The position numbers and the translations under genes are program-made. The notes below the pieces were generated by a model that was not told the origin of the DNA, ran no database searches, and saw nothing but the letters and a program-made list of their open reading frames with translations. Shown piece after piece: positions 47,692-56,982 of a stretch of DNA of 64,000 bases. Origin of the DNA: Acidiferrobacterales bacterium (GTDB lineage: Bacteria; Pseudomonadota; Gammaproteobacteria; Arenicellales; JAJDZL01); NCBI GenBank assembly GCA_028820695.1, contig JAPPIB010000052.1:1-64000 (forward strand). The letters are read 5' to 3'. The first letter of the stretch is position 1. Each line of letters starts with the position of its first letter.

Positions 47692-50007
47692 TCAGACAGT
47701 AGGGACTTTTGCCGTTCTATCGCCCTTTACCCTGTCGAGTATCATCAGCAAGGGAGGCAGAAACAAAAAGTCGGCTAGAAGTGCTATCACGACCGTCATC
47801 ACCATCAACAATCCCAGAGCCTGGTTATTGGCCATTCCTGATGCACCATAAACGATGAAACCAAGCGCAAATATCAGCGTCGTAGAACACAACGCCTTGC
47901 CCACCGAGTTGAAAGCCAACTGAATTGACTGCGCCGGCATCATCCCATCCCGCCTGCCTCTCAGGTACTTGGTCAAGAAGTGAATCGTGTCGTCGACGAT
48001 AATACCAAACGCAATGGCTGTCACCACGGCCGCGGTAACCCCGATTTGGCCGACTGTGTATCCCCAAAGTCCCATTGCCATCGCCGCTGGAACAAAGTTT
48101 GGAATCAAGGATATCAACCCGAAACGCAAACTTTTGAACACCAGCATCAGAATCAATGAGACGAAACCCATCGCTATTATCGTGCCGATTAGCATCAGCA
48201 CGATATTCCGCTTGATTGAGTGCGCTCCGACAATTGTGACACCGGTTGGACCTGGAGTCAATGTAGGCGCATTTTCCTCCAGCCACTGCAACGCTCGATG
48301 TTCAAACGCCAGTTTCTCACTTGTGGTCAAAGCCGCCAGCACCACTGTCATCCTTGTAGACGATCGCTCGACATCAATCTGGTTATTCAGATCATGTCCG
48401 ACCGGCAGGGAAAATTCATACAGCAACAGATACTGCGCTACGAGGTCCGAATCGTTCGGGATGGTGTAAAATTCCGGATTGTCGCCGTTCAGGTTCTTGT
48501 TCAAACGCTTGATGATGTCGGTAATGCTGAATACGTGCGTTACCTCGGGCTGTTGACGATTCCAATTGGCAAACTCCTCAACTTGCCTCAGATACTCAAT
48601 CTCGGTTATTCCCCCTTCCCGTCCCGCACTCAGCGAGTACTCCAACGGATCAAGCCCGGAGAAATTTTCGATTATAAAATCTGCAGACCGTCGGAATTCA
48701 TACCGCTCATCAAGCAACTTGAGGTGATCATCGTCAAGCTCAATGCGAAATAATCCTGCAAGCAGCACAATCACTACTGCAGTAGATGAATATAGAATCA
48801 CACGATGCCTGGCAACCACGAATTGTCCGAATCGGTTGAAAATATCGACTCTGCCCTCACGCCTTGGTTTTGCTCGCAATCGAATCACCGATAGAAAGAT
48901 GGGTAGTAACGTCACCGAATAAACAAACGCTAGCATTGAGCCAAAAGCGACGACATTACCCATCACGCGAAAAGGCGGCATTTCGGAAAAATTCAAACTG
49001 AGAAACCCGATTGCAGTCGTCAATGAAGTCAGAAACACGGGCCATACATTCATGCGCAGTGACTCAACAATCGCCTCCGTGCTATCGAGTCCTTCCCTGA
49101 TTTTTTCCATAACACCGGTAATGATGTGCACACAATGCGCAACTGTAATCGCCATGAGTACGAATATAGACGCAGCGCTCTCAGGATAGAAGCTCATCCC
49201 GGTCCAGCCCGAGAATCCGAGCGTTGCCGGGATAATCGCAACGAGCATGAGTACGACTGCGATGGTCCCTCTGATGGAACGCAACATGACTACTGTGAGT
49301 ACCAACATTATGATCAGGGATGCGGGACCCAGAACACCGAAATCCTCATTCAGCGCATCACGTACCGCGCGATTGAGAATGAGACTACCTGTCATGTGGA
49401 ATTGAGTCCCCGGATACCGGTCTCGAAACCTGTTCATTGTGTCGTAAAGGGCATCCACAGTCTTCAACTTGGCCAAATTGCGGTCCGAACCCGGCAGCAC
49501 AAAGCTGACATACACGCCACCAACGCGGCCGTCGCGGGATACCAAACGTCCGGCAACTTCCTCGGTATTCAGTGCAATTCGCTCAATACGCTGCAATTCG
49601 CTATCGTCGAGAGATTCAGCATCCTCGACCAGTTCCCGGACAATGAGTTCGTCCTCGACTCCTTCGCTATGGGAGTAGTTCGCAATTGAATCGACTCGAG
49701 TGACATACGAAATCTGCCACAGCTCGTCGGTAAAATCTTCGATTGCCGACAGTGTCTGGGAATCGAAGATGCTATCGCTGTCAGGCGTTACGGTAATGAG
49801 TACAGAGTCGGAAACTGCGTAGGTATCTTCCAGTTCGTCCAGTGCTAGAAGCCGTGCATCATCCTTGCTGAAGTGATTACGAAAGTCAGCATCCACCGCA
49901 ATGAGGCGCGGCATGCCGGTGCACAACAATGAAAACACGACAAGGCTTGCGATGGTTGTCAGCCATTTGTGATCCAAAATTCGAACAATGCACGACTTCA
50001 GATTCAT
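47692..50007 (-). CDS. RND/MMPL-family lipid exporter
   Basis: A 771-residue inner-membrane permease with the two-fold RND layout: an N-terminal helix (about 15-35), a periplasmic loop, a five-helix block (about 225-400), a further helix near 410, a second loop, and a final five-helix block (about 595-770). The helix ITVAHCVHIITGVMEK and the paired IAFGIIVDDTIHFLTKYLRG carry the family's polar and charged motifs. Homologues include the hopanoid exporter HpnN, and the sterol transporter BstA of Methylococcus capsulatus is also an RND protein. The gene converges on the GPP34-P450 gene and shares the neighbourhood with a LolA-like protein, so sterol export to the outer membrane is the most economical guess. 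Confidence 0.85.
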   Translation of the reverse strand: MNLKSCIVRILDHKWLTTIASLVVFSLLCTGMPRLIAVDADFRNHFSKDDARLLALDELEDTYAVSDSVLITVTPDSDSIFDSQTLSAIEDFTDELWQISYVTRVDSIANYSHSEGVEDELIVRELVEDAESLDDSELQRIERIALNTEEVAGRLVSRDGRVGGVYVSFVLPGSDRNLAKLKTVDALYDTMNRFRDRYPGTQFHMTGSLILNRAVRDALNEDFGVLGPASLIIMLVLTVVMLRSIRGTIAVVLMLVAIIPATLGFSGWTGMSFYPESAASIFVLMAITVAHCVHIITGVMEKIREGLDSTEAIVESLRMNVWPVFLTSLTTAIGFLSLNFSEMPPFRVMGNVVAFGSMLAFVYSVTLLPIFLSVIRLRAKPRREGRVDIFNRFGQFVVARHRVILYSSTAVVIVLLAGLFRIELDDDHLKLLDERYEFRRSADFIIENFSGLDPLEYSLSAGREGGITEIEYLRQVEEFANWNRQQPEVTHVFSITDIIKRLNKNLNGDNPEFYTIPNDSDLVAQYLLLYEFSLPVGHDLNNQIDVERSSTRMTVVLAALTTSEKLAFEHRALQWLEENAPTLTPGPTGVTIVGAHSIKRNIVLMLIGTIIAMGFVSLILMLVFKSLRFGLISLIPNFVPAAMAMGLWGYTVGQIGVTAAVVTAIAFGIIVDDTIHFLTKYLRGRRDGMMPAQSIQLAFNSVGKALCSTTLIFALGFIVYGASGMANNQALGLLMVMTVVIALLADFLFLPPLLMILDRVKGDRTAKVPTV

Positions 50008-50865
50008 ATATCACCTAGCTAAGTTGTTGGTGGTTGTTCATTCAGGGGAACTATGCAAATGACGCATCAAGAGACACTATATTACGCAGCATTGACTGCC
50101 TATGTGGCCTATCATTCCCCCGCTCCTTGCACTCCGGGGATTTCCCGCCCGGCTACGAAATTGGCACGATCCATCCGTGACAAATATTCGTTGACATCGA
50201 CGCCTCGTGCAAAGCGGTATTGGAAGGATCCCTTAGCCTATCTTTAACGTTTCCGCTTTTGTTTGAGGCTTGGATTTCGGTATTTTAGCCTGATACAAGT
50301 GACAATTCCCTCCAATTTGTCAATTTCTCGCCGTTTCAGGGCCGGTTTTGGCGATGTCAGCAAAATGTGGTGCCACTTTTTTTACATTCACTCGATCTTG
50401 CCCCAACCCCTTCCGCTACAATACACCGCTTTGTTTATCCGAAGAACCAAATCAGGAAAGTACACTTACCGGCTGATGGAGAATGATCGCATTGGCGACA
50501 AGGTCAGATTGTACAGCGTTTGTTTGACCTGAACATGGCACAGGTGTTCAATGCATTGACGAACACCGGTCTTGCGAGCGATCTCAACAGCCAATCATGT
50601 CTATGTATATAGTATTGATAATAAAAGATTTAGTGTTTTTTACAAGTCCTGAACGGGAACCAACGAATCGATGTCCGGTCAAGTATCGGACAAATCGGCT
50701 GCACGACAATCACCACTTGTTTCACCCAGTCCTTCCAAAATGGGACGAGACGAAAGACGGTTGTCAGAAGGGATTTCAGCTATAAACTTGTAACGAATAG
50801 TCAGATAGCGACTCGAAACCAATGAGTCGACTGAAATCAACAGCATTTTTTCAAAGGAGTCTACT
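50008..50865. other. Long intergenic region with a possible insertion remnant
   Basis: About 858 bases between the RND gene start and the csaA start. It is AT-rich. It contains a possible IS1634-like transposase N-terminus (50431-50532) and a 7-bp stem (GGTGTTC at 50543, GAACACC at 50561) with an 11-base loop and no T-tract. No intact gene is evident. Confidence 0.5.
50431..50532 (+). pseudogene. Possible N-terminal fragment of an IS1634-like transposase
   Basis: A 33-residue stretch reading FIRRTKSGKYTYRLMEND then RIGDKVR, resembling the first residues of IS1634-family transposases, which start with a basic strand-rich segment. After KVR the frame breaks into unrelated sequence, although another frame may continue briefly. 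The match is short, so this is tentative. Confidence 0.35.
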
Positions 50866-51204
50866 GTGAATCAGATCAGCTGGAGCGACTTCGAGCAGGT
50901 CGAATTGCGGACCGGTACCATCATCGATGTGCAGGACTTTCCAGAGGCAAGGAGGCCCGCTTACAAAATTACAGCCGACTTTGGAGATGGAATCGGAATT
51001 CGAAAATGCAGCGCACAGGTGACCGACCTGTACACCCCCGAGGAGTTGATTGGCCAAAACATCATCGGGGTTGTCAACTTCCCACCCAAACAGATCGGTC
51101 CGATGATGTCTCAGTTCCTGCTGACAGGATTTACTCAGGAAGACGGTTCGGTTGTTATCGCCCGGCCGGAACGGCCGGTAGCCAATGGGCTTAAGCTGGC
51201 GTGA
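50866..51204 (+). CDS. csaA: CsaA-type tRNA-binding protein
   Basis: A 112-residue single-domain OB-fold protein of the CsaA/tRNA-bind family: [19 protein letters not shown] at the start, then [30 protein letters not shown] and PVANGLKLA at the end. These proteins bind tRNA and have been reported to have chaperone-like activity. The start is a GTG at 50866, set by a clear AAAGGAG ribosome site seven bases upstream. Length is normal for the family. Confidence 0.92.
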   Translation: MNQISWSDFEQVELRTGTIIDVQDFPEARRPAYKITADFGDGIGIRKCSAQVTDLYTPEELIGQNIIGVVNFPPKQIGPMMSQFLLTGFTQEDGSVVIARPERPVANGLKLA

Positions 51205-51216
51205 CCTGCTGCCGAG

Positions 51217-53004
51217 TCAGATTTGATCTTCGCTCAGTGCCATTACGCAAGCAGAGGAATTGACGATACCCTCTGCGTGAGCCCTGAGACGAGGCATGAT
51301 GTGTGTCGCAAAAAATTCGGCGGTTAGGAGTCTTGCTGAAAGCACATCTTGATCTTCATCTCCCGAATTCAGCAACTCGGAAGCCTCGGCTGCATAAATC
51401 GCCATCAGCCAGCCGGCTACTGTCAGCGAGAAGACATGCAGATACCCGACGCTGGCTGCAGCTGGCAGACTTGCATCTTTCGCACCCGACTCCACAACCC
51501 AGTCCGTTACGCTTCTCAGCGATTCAAGTCCGGTTTCAGTCGCTTGACAGATTTTCGCTACAGAATCCCCCTGAGTCGACAGCACGTTCAGGGAGTCCTG
51601 GATTTTTGTCATGAATCGCAGCACATGACCTTTTTCATCACGCAGGACCTTCCTGCCAATCAGGTCATTGGCCTGAATTCCCGTCGTTCCCTCATAGATC
51701 GGCGTAATTCGCGCATCCCTTGAGTATTGGGCCGCGCCGGTTTCCTCAATGAAGCCCATTCCGCCATGTACCTGCACACCAAGATATGCCACCTCATTGC
51801 CCATTTCCGCACACCAACCCTTGACAAGCGGAATCAGCAACCCAAGATCGGCAGCATATTCGGATCTCGAATCCGCATCCGGATGGGTTTGGGACAGGTC
51901 GAAAACCGCGGAGGTATAGTACGCCAGACAACGCATCGCCTGGACAAGTGACTTCATGGTCAAAAGCATGCGTCGGACATCTGGATGGCGTATGATGGGA
52001 ACCCGTTCCCTGCTCCCACCCGCGGCACTGCCCTGCACTCTCTGACCGGCATAGTCACGTGCCTGCTGATACGCCCGCTCGGCGATTGCAAGCCCTTCGA
52101 CTCCAACGGCATGTCGAGCCAGATTCATCATCGTGAACATGTACTCAAGTCCCTTGTTTTTCTCGCCGATCAGATAGCCAATCGCGCCTTCGTTGTCACC
52201 GTACGACATGACCGCGGTCGGACTCGCGTGAATACCCAGTTTGTGCTCCAGAGAAACGCAGCGCAGATCGTTTCTCTCACCAATTGATCCGTCGTCGTTG
52301 ACTAGAAATTTTGGAACAATGAACAGCGAGATTCCCTTGACGCCATCCGGAGAGTCAGTACATCTTCCCAGCACAAAGTGAATGATGTTTTCGGTCAGGT
52401 CGTGCTCGCCGTAGGTGATGAAAATTTTCTGTCCTATCAATCGATAGTGATCCCCCTCAGCAACCGCGCGGGTACGGATCACGGCCAGGTCGGATCCGGC
52501 ATGCGCCTCGGTGAGATTCATCGTGCCTGCCCACACACCAGTAACCAGTCGTTCCAGATAGATCGCTCGCTGCTCGTCTGAACCATGCAATTCCAATGCG
52601 CGAATTGCACCTTGTGTCAAAAGCGGACAAAGTCCAAACGACATGTTGGCGGAATGCCACATTTCCTGAACAGCGGTAGCGACAAGCCAGGGTAATCCCT
52701 GTCCACCATGCGCCGGGTCAAAGGCCAGCCCATTCCAACCATTTTCGATAAACTGGTGATACGCTTCCTTCCAGCCCGGGGGCGTGGTCACTTCACCATC
52801 TTCGCAAATCGAGCCGTGTTCATCGCCGACACGATTCAGCGGAGCCAGCACTTCAGAAGTGAACTTCGAAGACTCATCCAATATCGCCGACACCAGTTCA
52901 TTATCAAGATCGCCGTAAGAATCGAGTTTCAGTATCGAGTCCAGTCCTGCAACATGATTCAATATGAACTCAATGTCGTTCAGGGGAGCAAAATAATCTG
53001 ACAT
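51217..53004 (-). CDS. Acyl-CoA dehydrogenase (DmdC-like long form)
   Basis: A 595-residue flavoprotein longer than classical acyl-CoA dehydrogenases because of an extra C-terminal domain, as in the DmdC group. Landmarks are NLTEAHAGSDLAVIRTRA, IKGISLF-type segment (GVKGISLFIVPK), LEHKLGIHASPTAVM, and YLGVQVHGGMGFIEETG. In the group the catalytic base is in ARITPIYEGTTGIQA. DmdC oxidises methylmercaptopropionyl-CoA in DMSP degradation; other members act on fatty acyl-CoAs. No DmdB or DmdD gene is adjacent, so a fatty acyl substrate is as likely. Electrons would pass to ETF and the ETF-QO at 23 kb. Confidence 0.85.
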   Translation of the reverse strand: MSDYFAPLNDIEFILNHVAGLDSILKLDSYGDLDNELVSAILDESSKFTSEVLAPLNRVGDEHGSICEDGEVTTPPGWKEAYHQFIENGWNGLAFDPAHGGQGLPWLVATAVQEMWHSANMSFGLCPLLTQGAIRALELHGSDEQRAIYLERLVTGVWAGTMNLTEAHAGSDLAVIRTRAVAEGDHYRLIGQKIFITYGEHDLTENIIHFVLGRCTDSPDGVKGISLFIVPKFLVNDDGSIGERNDLRCVSLEHKLGIHASPTAVMSYGDNEGAIGYLIGEKNKGLEYMFTMMNLARHAVGVEGLAIAERAYQQARDYAGQRVQGSAAGGSRERVPIIRHPDVRRMLLTMKSLVQAMRCLAYYTSAVFDLSQTHPDADSRSEYAADLGLLIPLVKGWCAEMGNEVAYLGVQVHGGMGFIEETGAAQYSRDARITPIYEGTTGIQANDLIGRKVLRDEKGHVLRFMTKIQDSLNVLSTQGDSVAKICQATETGLESLRSVTDWVVESGAKDASLPAAASVGYLHVFSLTVAGWLMAIYAAEASELLNSGDEDQDVLSARLLTAEFFATHIMPRLRAHAEGIVNSSACVMALSEDQI

Positions 53005-53108
53005 AAATGGATAATAGCCTCGTGCTATGAAAAATTTTTCGACAGATTATAGCGATTTGAATTTGCGGCAGCGGTCGGTAAGACTCACAAGGTCAGACGC
53101 CCAATCAA

Positions 53109-53606
53109 TCATTCGAGATCCCGTGGAACGATAAAGTCCATCAGTTCACCGGAGCCGAGTTCCACATTTCCTGATTCATCCATCTGAACTTCACAAACAA
53201 GCGTGGCGGCGGTCGGATATCGGAGAAAATCAGCATGTGACGGCAATGATCGAAGTATGGACTGCGCGAAATACCCGATTCCTGGGTTATGGCCCAGTAC
53301 AAGCGCGGAACTGGCATCAGTCATCGACAAGACTGACAGAATCGACCCCGCACCGCCGTGGTACAGATCCGGCATGAATTCAACTGTGATCGGTGTCGAA
53401 AAACATCGAGCCATGCGGCTCCATGTTTCTCGCGTTCTGACAGAGGTGGAGCTCAGTACGACCTGGGGAATGTGTCCATTCTCAGCTAGCCAGTTTCCGA
53501 TTGCATCCGACGATCGCCTCCCGCGTTCTGTCAGGGGGCGATCATGGTCCGACAGTTCGGGAAATTCCCAACTGGACTTTGCATGTCGTGTGATGATCAG
53601 TTTCAT
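53109..53606 (-). CDS. sixA: SixA-type phosphohistidine phosphatase
   Basis: About 165 residues of the histidine phosphatase superfamily. The active site is IITRHAKSSWEFPE (RHxK variant) with a second His in VLGHNPGIGYF. The segments DHDRPLTERGRR and VVLSSTSVRTRETW are typical of SixA, which dephosphorylates phosphohistidine, in E. coli notably on nitrogen-PTS proteins. The start at 53606 (MKLIITRH) agrees with the family. A longer frame has an unlikely N-terminus. Confidence 0.87.
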   Translation of the reverse strand: MKLIITRHAKSSWEFPELSDHDRPLTERGRRSSDAIGNWLAENGHIPQVVLSSTSVRTRETWSRMARCFSTPITVEFMPDLYHGGAGSILSVLSMTDASSALVLGHNPGIGYFAQSILRSLPSHADFLRYPTAATLVCEVQMDESGNVELGSGELMDFIVPRDLE

Positions 53607-53786
53607 GTGTTTCGAACTCCGTGAATTGAGGGGGCTTGCATGCCAATCACACCATTGTAGCCGCATAAACTCAGGCAAAAGTTTTGTTTGACCGCAATAT
53701 TCATCATCGGCGTTCTCGATCCAGATTGATCACCGAACGGAACTGATCGGAAACGAACCGAAACCAAGCACAAAGGCGCATCCTCA

Positions 53787-55016
53787 TCAGCCCCCGCTTC
53801 CAGCTCGCCGGGTTTCTGCGGATACAGCCCCCTCCAATCCTGTTGATCCGTAAAGCCAGTCAATCTGATCGTACCAATCCTGCGGTGTGCGAGCCGACAT
53901 GACAGCATTTCGAAGCGCTGCGTGCGCACCACTTGGATGATAGATGTGATCGCCGATTGCACGGGACTGCAGTTGCACTCGTGTTGTACGCAGGACCCTG
54001 CGCTGGTTATAAGCGGCAAACGCATTGCCAATTTCAGTACCATGGCTGTCCATTTCAGCTGCCAGGCAGACAGCATCTTCCATCGCCATGCATGCACCTT
54101 GAGCAAAATACTGCAGCATGGGATGTGCAGCATCTCCGAGCAGGCACACTTTGTCGTCTACCCAATTCATGATCGGTTCCCGATCACACAGCACCCACAG
54201 TTTCCAGTGCGTTGCGCAATCAACAATCTGTCGGGCAATGGGCGCAATATGCTCAAAACCCTGTCGCACCTCATCATGGCCGACCGACTTCCCCACAATC
54301 GGCTCCGGAGCGTCATTGTGGCAGGTCGCCACCAGATTGTAGGCATCCCCGCCTTTCAGGGGATAGTGCACAATGTGGCATTTCGGTCCCGCCCACAATG
54401 TCGCTGCATTCCATCGAATCTCCTCCGGCATCTGTTCTGCCGGGATTACCGAACGATAGGTAGTATGACCAGAAACGCGCGGATCGCCATCGCCCGCAAC
54501 CTGCTGCCTTATGGTCGACCACAGTCCATCAGCACCGACCAGTCCCCTGCCCTTCACCTGCTTTCCAGACTCCAAAATCGCAGTAACCGACTGCGCGTCT
54601 TGCTCATATCGCTCAACACCTGAACCAGCACGAAGCTCAACCAGTCCGTGATCTTTGCATGCACTGAGCAACACATCATGCAAATCGCTTCTATGAACGA
54701 CGGCATAGGGGTTGCGAAAGCGGCGGCGAAACACCTCGCCAAGCGGAATTCGCGTGATCCGATCGCCCGTCAATGCATCCATCAGCAGCAAATCGTCGAT
54801 GTAGACCGCCAAATCACGCGCGGCATCTCCAACTCCCAGATAATCAAACGCATGGAACGCATTGGGAGCAAGCTGGATGCCCGCTCCGATCTCACCGAGC
54901 CGGGGCGTCTTTTCCAGCACTACACAAGGAATTGCCTTTTGTGCCAACCCCATCGCCAGGGCCAGTCCACCAATCCCGCCGCCTACTACAATAACCGGTG
55001 ATTCGTTCAATTTCAT
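53787..55016 (-). CDS. FAD-dependent aromatic hydroxylase (3-hydroxybenzoate 6-hydroxylase-like)
   Basis: A 409-residue class A flavin monooxygenase. The FAD motif is VIVVGGGIGGLALAMGL. The middle GLVGADGLWSTIR (DG motif) and CLLGDAAHPMLQYFAQGACMAMEDAV (GD motif) are complete. Overall similarity, including GEIGAGIQLAPNAFHAFDYLG, is closest to 3-hydroxybenzoate 6-hydroxylases, which make gentisate from 3-hydroxybenzoate. No gentisate dioxygenase gene is nearby, so salicylate-type or other aromatic substrates are possible. Confidence 0.82.
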   Translation of the reverse strand: MKLNESPVIVVGGGIGGLALAMGLAQKAIPCVVLEKTPRLGEIGAGIQLAPNAFHAFDYLGVGDAARDLAVYIDDLLLMDALTGDRITRIPLGEVFRRRFRNPYAVVHRSDLHDVLLSACKDHGLVELRAGSGVERYEQDAQSVTAILESGKQVKGRGLVGADGLWSTIRQQVAGDGDPRVSGHTTYRSVIPAEQMPEEIRWNAATLWAGPKCHIVHYPLKGGDAYNLVATCHNDAPEPIVGKSVGHDEVRQGFEHIAPIARQIVDCATHWKLWVLCDREPIMNWVDDKVCLLGDAAHPMLQYFAQGACMAMEDAVCLAAEMDSHGTEIGNAFAAYNQRRVLRTTRVQLQSRAIGDHIYHPSGAHAALRNAVMSARTPQDWYDQIDWLYGSTGLEGAVSAETRRAGSGG

Positions 55017-55224
55017 AGTGACTGGTAGTCGAAGAGACTTTCAATCATTCCTGTACCATCGCAGCAGCGCAGTGCCGACATTACAGATCAGATAATCATG
55101 ACTGTTGGACAATTCATTCAACTTTATTGACTCCTATTTCCAACCGATTGTTGCAGAATTTGTTCATGATTTGTTTATACAATAATTTCAATCTGTTACA
55201 AAGTTCATACTCGGGTTCACCACG

Positions 55225-56496
55225 ATGATCGAAAACCCAAGGAAATTTCTCACTGATCTTTTCTCTCGAGCAGTGCAGGTATCTTCAGCCCGACACTGCC
55301 TGCCTCCCTACATCAAGGCATTGCAGGACCGGCGAATTCACGCAATTGGTGCCGGCAAGGCCGCGGGTGCGATGGCCCGGGCACTCGAAGACAGTTTTTC
55401 CGGTGACCTCACAGGAACAGTCGTCACGCGCTATGGTCACGGTGTCGAACTCGATCGCATACAGGTGATTGAGGCCGCCCATCCACTACCGGATGAGCGG
55501 GGGATGACAGCCGCACAGACAATCGTAGACTCACTGACACAAGCCGACTCCAGTGTGTTGGTTGTCTGTCTGATTTCGGGCGGCGCCTCAGCACTGCTTG
55601 CGCTGCCTCACGACGGTTTGAGTCTCCACGATAAAAAGAACATTACGAACAGCCTGTTAATGCGCGGTGCAGATATTCACGAGATCAACACCGTCCGGAA
55701 ACACCTGTCGGCTGTCAAGGGAGGACAGCTGATGAAGAGAATTTATCCCGCCAGGTCACTTACTTTTTGCATTTCAGATGTGGTCGGTGATGATCCATCG
55801 ACTATCGGCTCCGGACCGACCATGCCCGATCCGACAACCTGTGATGATGTGCTCCGGATCCTGAGCAAGTTCGATGTTGCGGTACCTGCCACGTTGACCG
55901 AACGGCTGAAGAGAGGCGAACTCGAAACTCCAAAGCCCGACGACCCAATCTTCCGGCATGCCGAAACACAAGTCATCGCCCGTCCGCAATCCGGACTGGA
56001 GGCCAGTACTGGACTCGCGACCGCAAGCAATTGTCGAGCGGTCATAATCGGCGACTCGATCACTGGTGACACCAACATTGCTGCCCAATACCATGCCGAC
56101 TTGGTACGCAAAAAGTTGACAGAAGATTCTGAACACAGGCCCTTCGTACTGCTGTCAGGTGGTGAGACAACTGTCACCGTAACGGGCAAAGGAAGAGGTG
56201 GACCCAATACACAATTCGCGCTGGCGCTCGCGGTTGAACTTCAAGGTGAGGCTTCGGTCTATGCAATCGCCTGCGATACCGACGGAATCGATGGAACAGA
56301 AACCAACGCTGGCGCACTCATCGATCCGACCACGCTGTCAAGGGCTGAACGCACAGGTCTGGACCCTCGGAAATTTCTGACCGAAAATGATTCTTATGGA
56401 TTTTTCAGCCAACTGGGCGATTTGGTCGAAACGGGACCGACCCTGACCAACATCAACGACTTTCGCGCGATCCTGGTGAACAAAATTCCGGACTAG
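55225..56496 (+). CDS. Glycerate 2-kinase (MOFRL family)
   Basis: A 423-residue protein with the N-terminal DUF4147 domain and the C-terminal MOFRL domain. Landmarks are HAIGAGKAAGAMARALE, CLISGGASALLALP, EINTVRKHLSAVKGGQL, SDVVGDDPSTIGSGPTMPD and GGPNTQFALALAVEL. Homologues phosphorylate glycerate at C-2, as in the serine cycle and glycerate catabolism; some were named hydroxypyruvate reductase earlier (TtuD). It would link one-carbon or C2 metabolism to 2-phosphoglycerate, in keeping with the one-carbon cluster that follows. It converges by four bases on the small virulence-factor-family gene. Confidence 0.92.
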   Translation: MIENPRKFLTDLFSRAVQVSSARHCLPPYIKALQDRRIHAIGAGKAAGAMARALEDSFSGDLTGTVVTRYGHGVELDRIQVIEAAHPLPDERGMTAAQTIVDSLTQADSSVLVVCLISGGASALLALPHDGLSLHDKKNITNSLLMRGADIHEINTVRKHLSAVKGGQLMKRIYPARSLTFCISDVVGDDPSTIGSGPTMPDPTTCDDVLRILSKFDVAVPATLTERLKRGELETPKPDDPIFRHAETQVIARPQSGLEASTGLATASNCRAVIIGDSITGDTNIAAQYHADLVRKKLTEDSEHRPFVLLSGGETTVTVTGKGRGGPNTQFALALAVELQGEASVYAIACDTDGIDGTETNAGALIDPTTLSRAERTGLDPRKFLTENDSYGFFSQLGDLVETGPTLTNINDFRAILVNKIPD

Positions 56497-56783
56497 CCGA
56501 CTGCCTTTGCCAGTTCTTCCTTGCGAATTTCCTTGTAGCGGTTCTCAAATTCATCCTTGACCGAAATTGCGGCATCCCGCGCACTTCCGGAAACTTCGTA
56601 CGGACGGCCTTTTGACCACTGCATCAGGTATTCATCTGTTCCCGCAAGCTTCAGTTTCATTGCAATGAGGTCAATCAGCTCCTGGAACCGCTCACTCATC
56701 AGTTCTTTATGAACTCCCTGATCATCCCTTGCTTCGACAACGGATGGGATATCCTTCCAGTACAGTATCGTCACTTTTGCCAT
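56493..56783 (-). CDS. Virulence-factor-family (PF13769-type) small protein
   Basis: A 96-residue protein beginning MAKVTILYWKDIPSVVEA, with ELMSERFQELIDLIAMK and GTDEYLMQWSKGRPYEV. This matches the small conserved family labelled virulence factor in databases, although the name is historical. The family is often located next to methyltetrahydrofolate and corrinoid methyl-transfer genes, as here, which suggests a role in that pathway. ATG 56783 is chosen over TTG 56789. Confidence 0.7.
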   Translation of the reverse strand: MAKVTILYWKDIPSVVEARDDQGVHKELMSERFQELIDLIAMKLKLAGTDEYLMQWSKGRPYEVSGSARDAAISVKDEFENRYKEIRKEELAKAVG

Positions 56784-56982
56784 AATCAACCTCGTTGGCT
56801 TGCGATTTCAGATTGAATTTGATCAATTCCAGCACAAAGACATGTTGTCCCGCAAATAATACACACCATTTTGCGAAAATTCGAACTATTTTCAAATAAA
56901 ATACTCACTCTTTGAATGACAAGTAGTTCATCATAAGAAAACAACACCAGTAAAACTACTTTACCCGAACTGATTGATCGCC

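Noticed and set aside
50543..50567. Hairpin GGTGTTC/GAACACC as a terminator
   Set aside because: Seven-base stem with an 11-base loop and no following T-tract; not positioned after a gene end.
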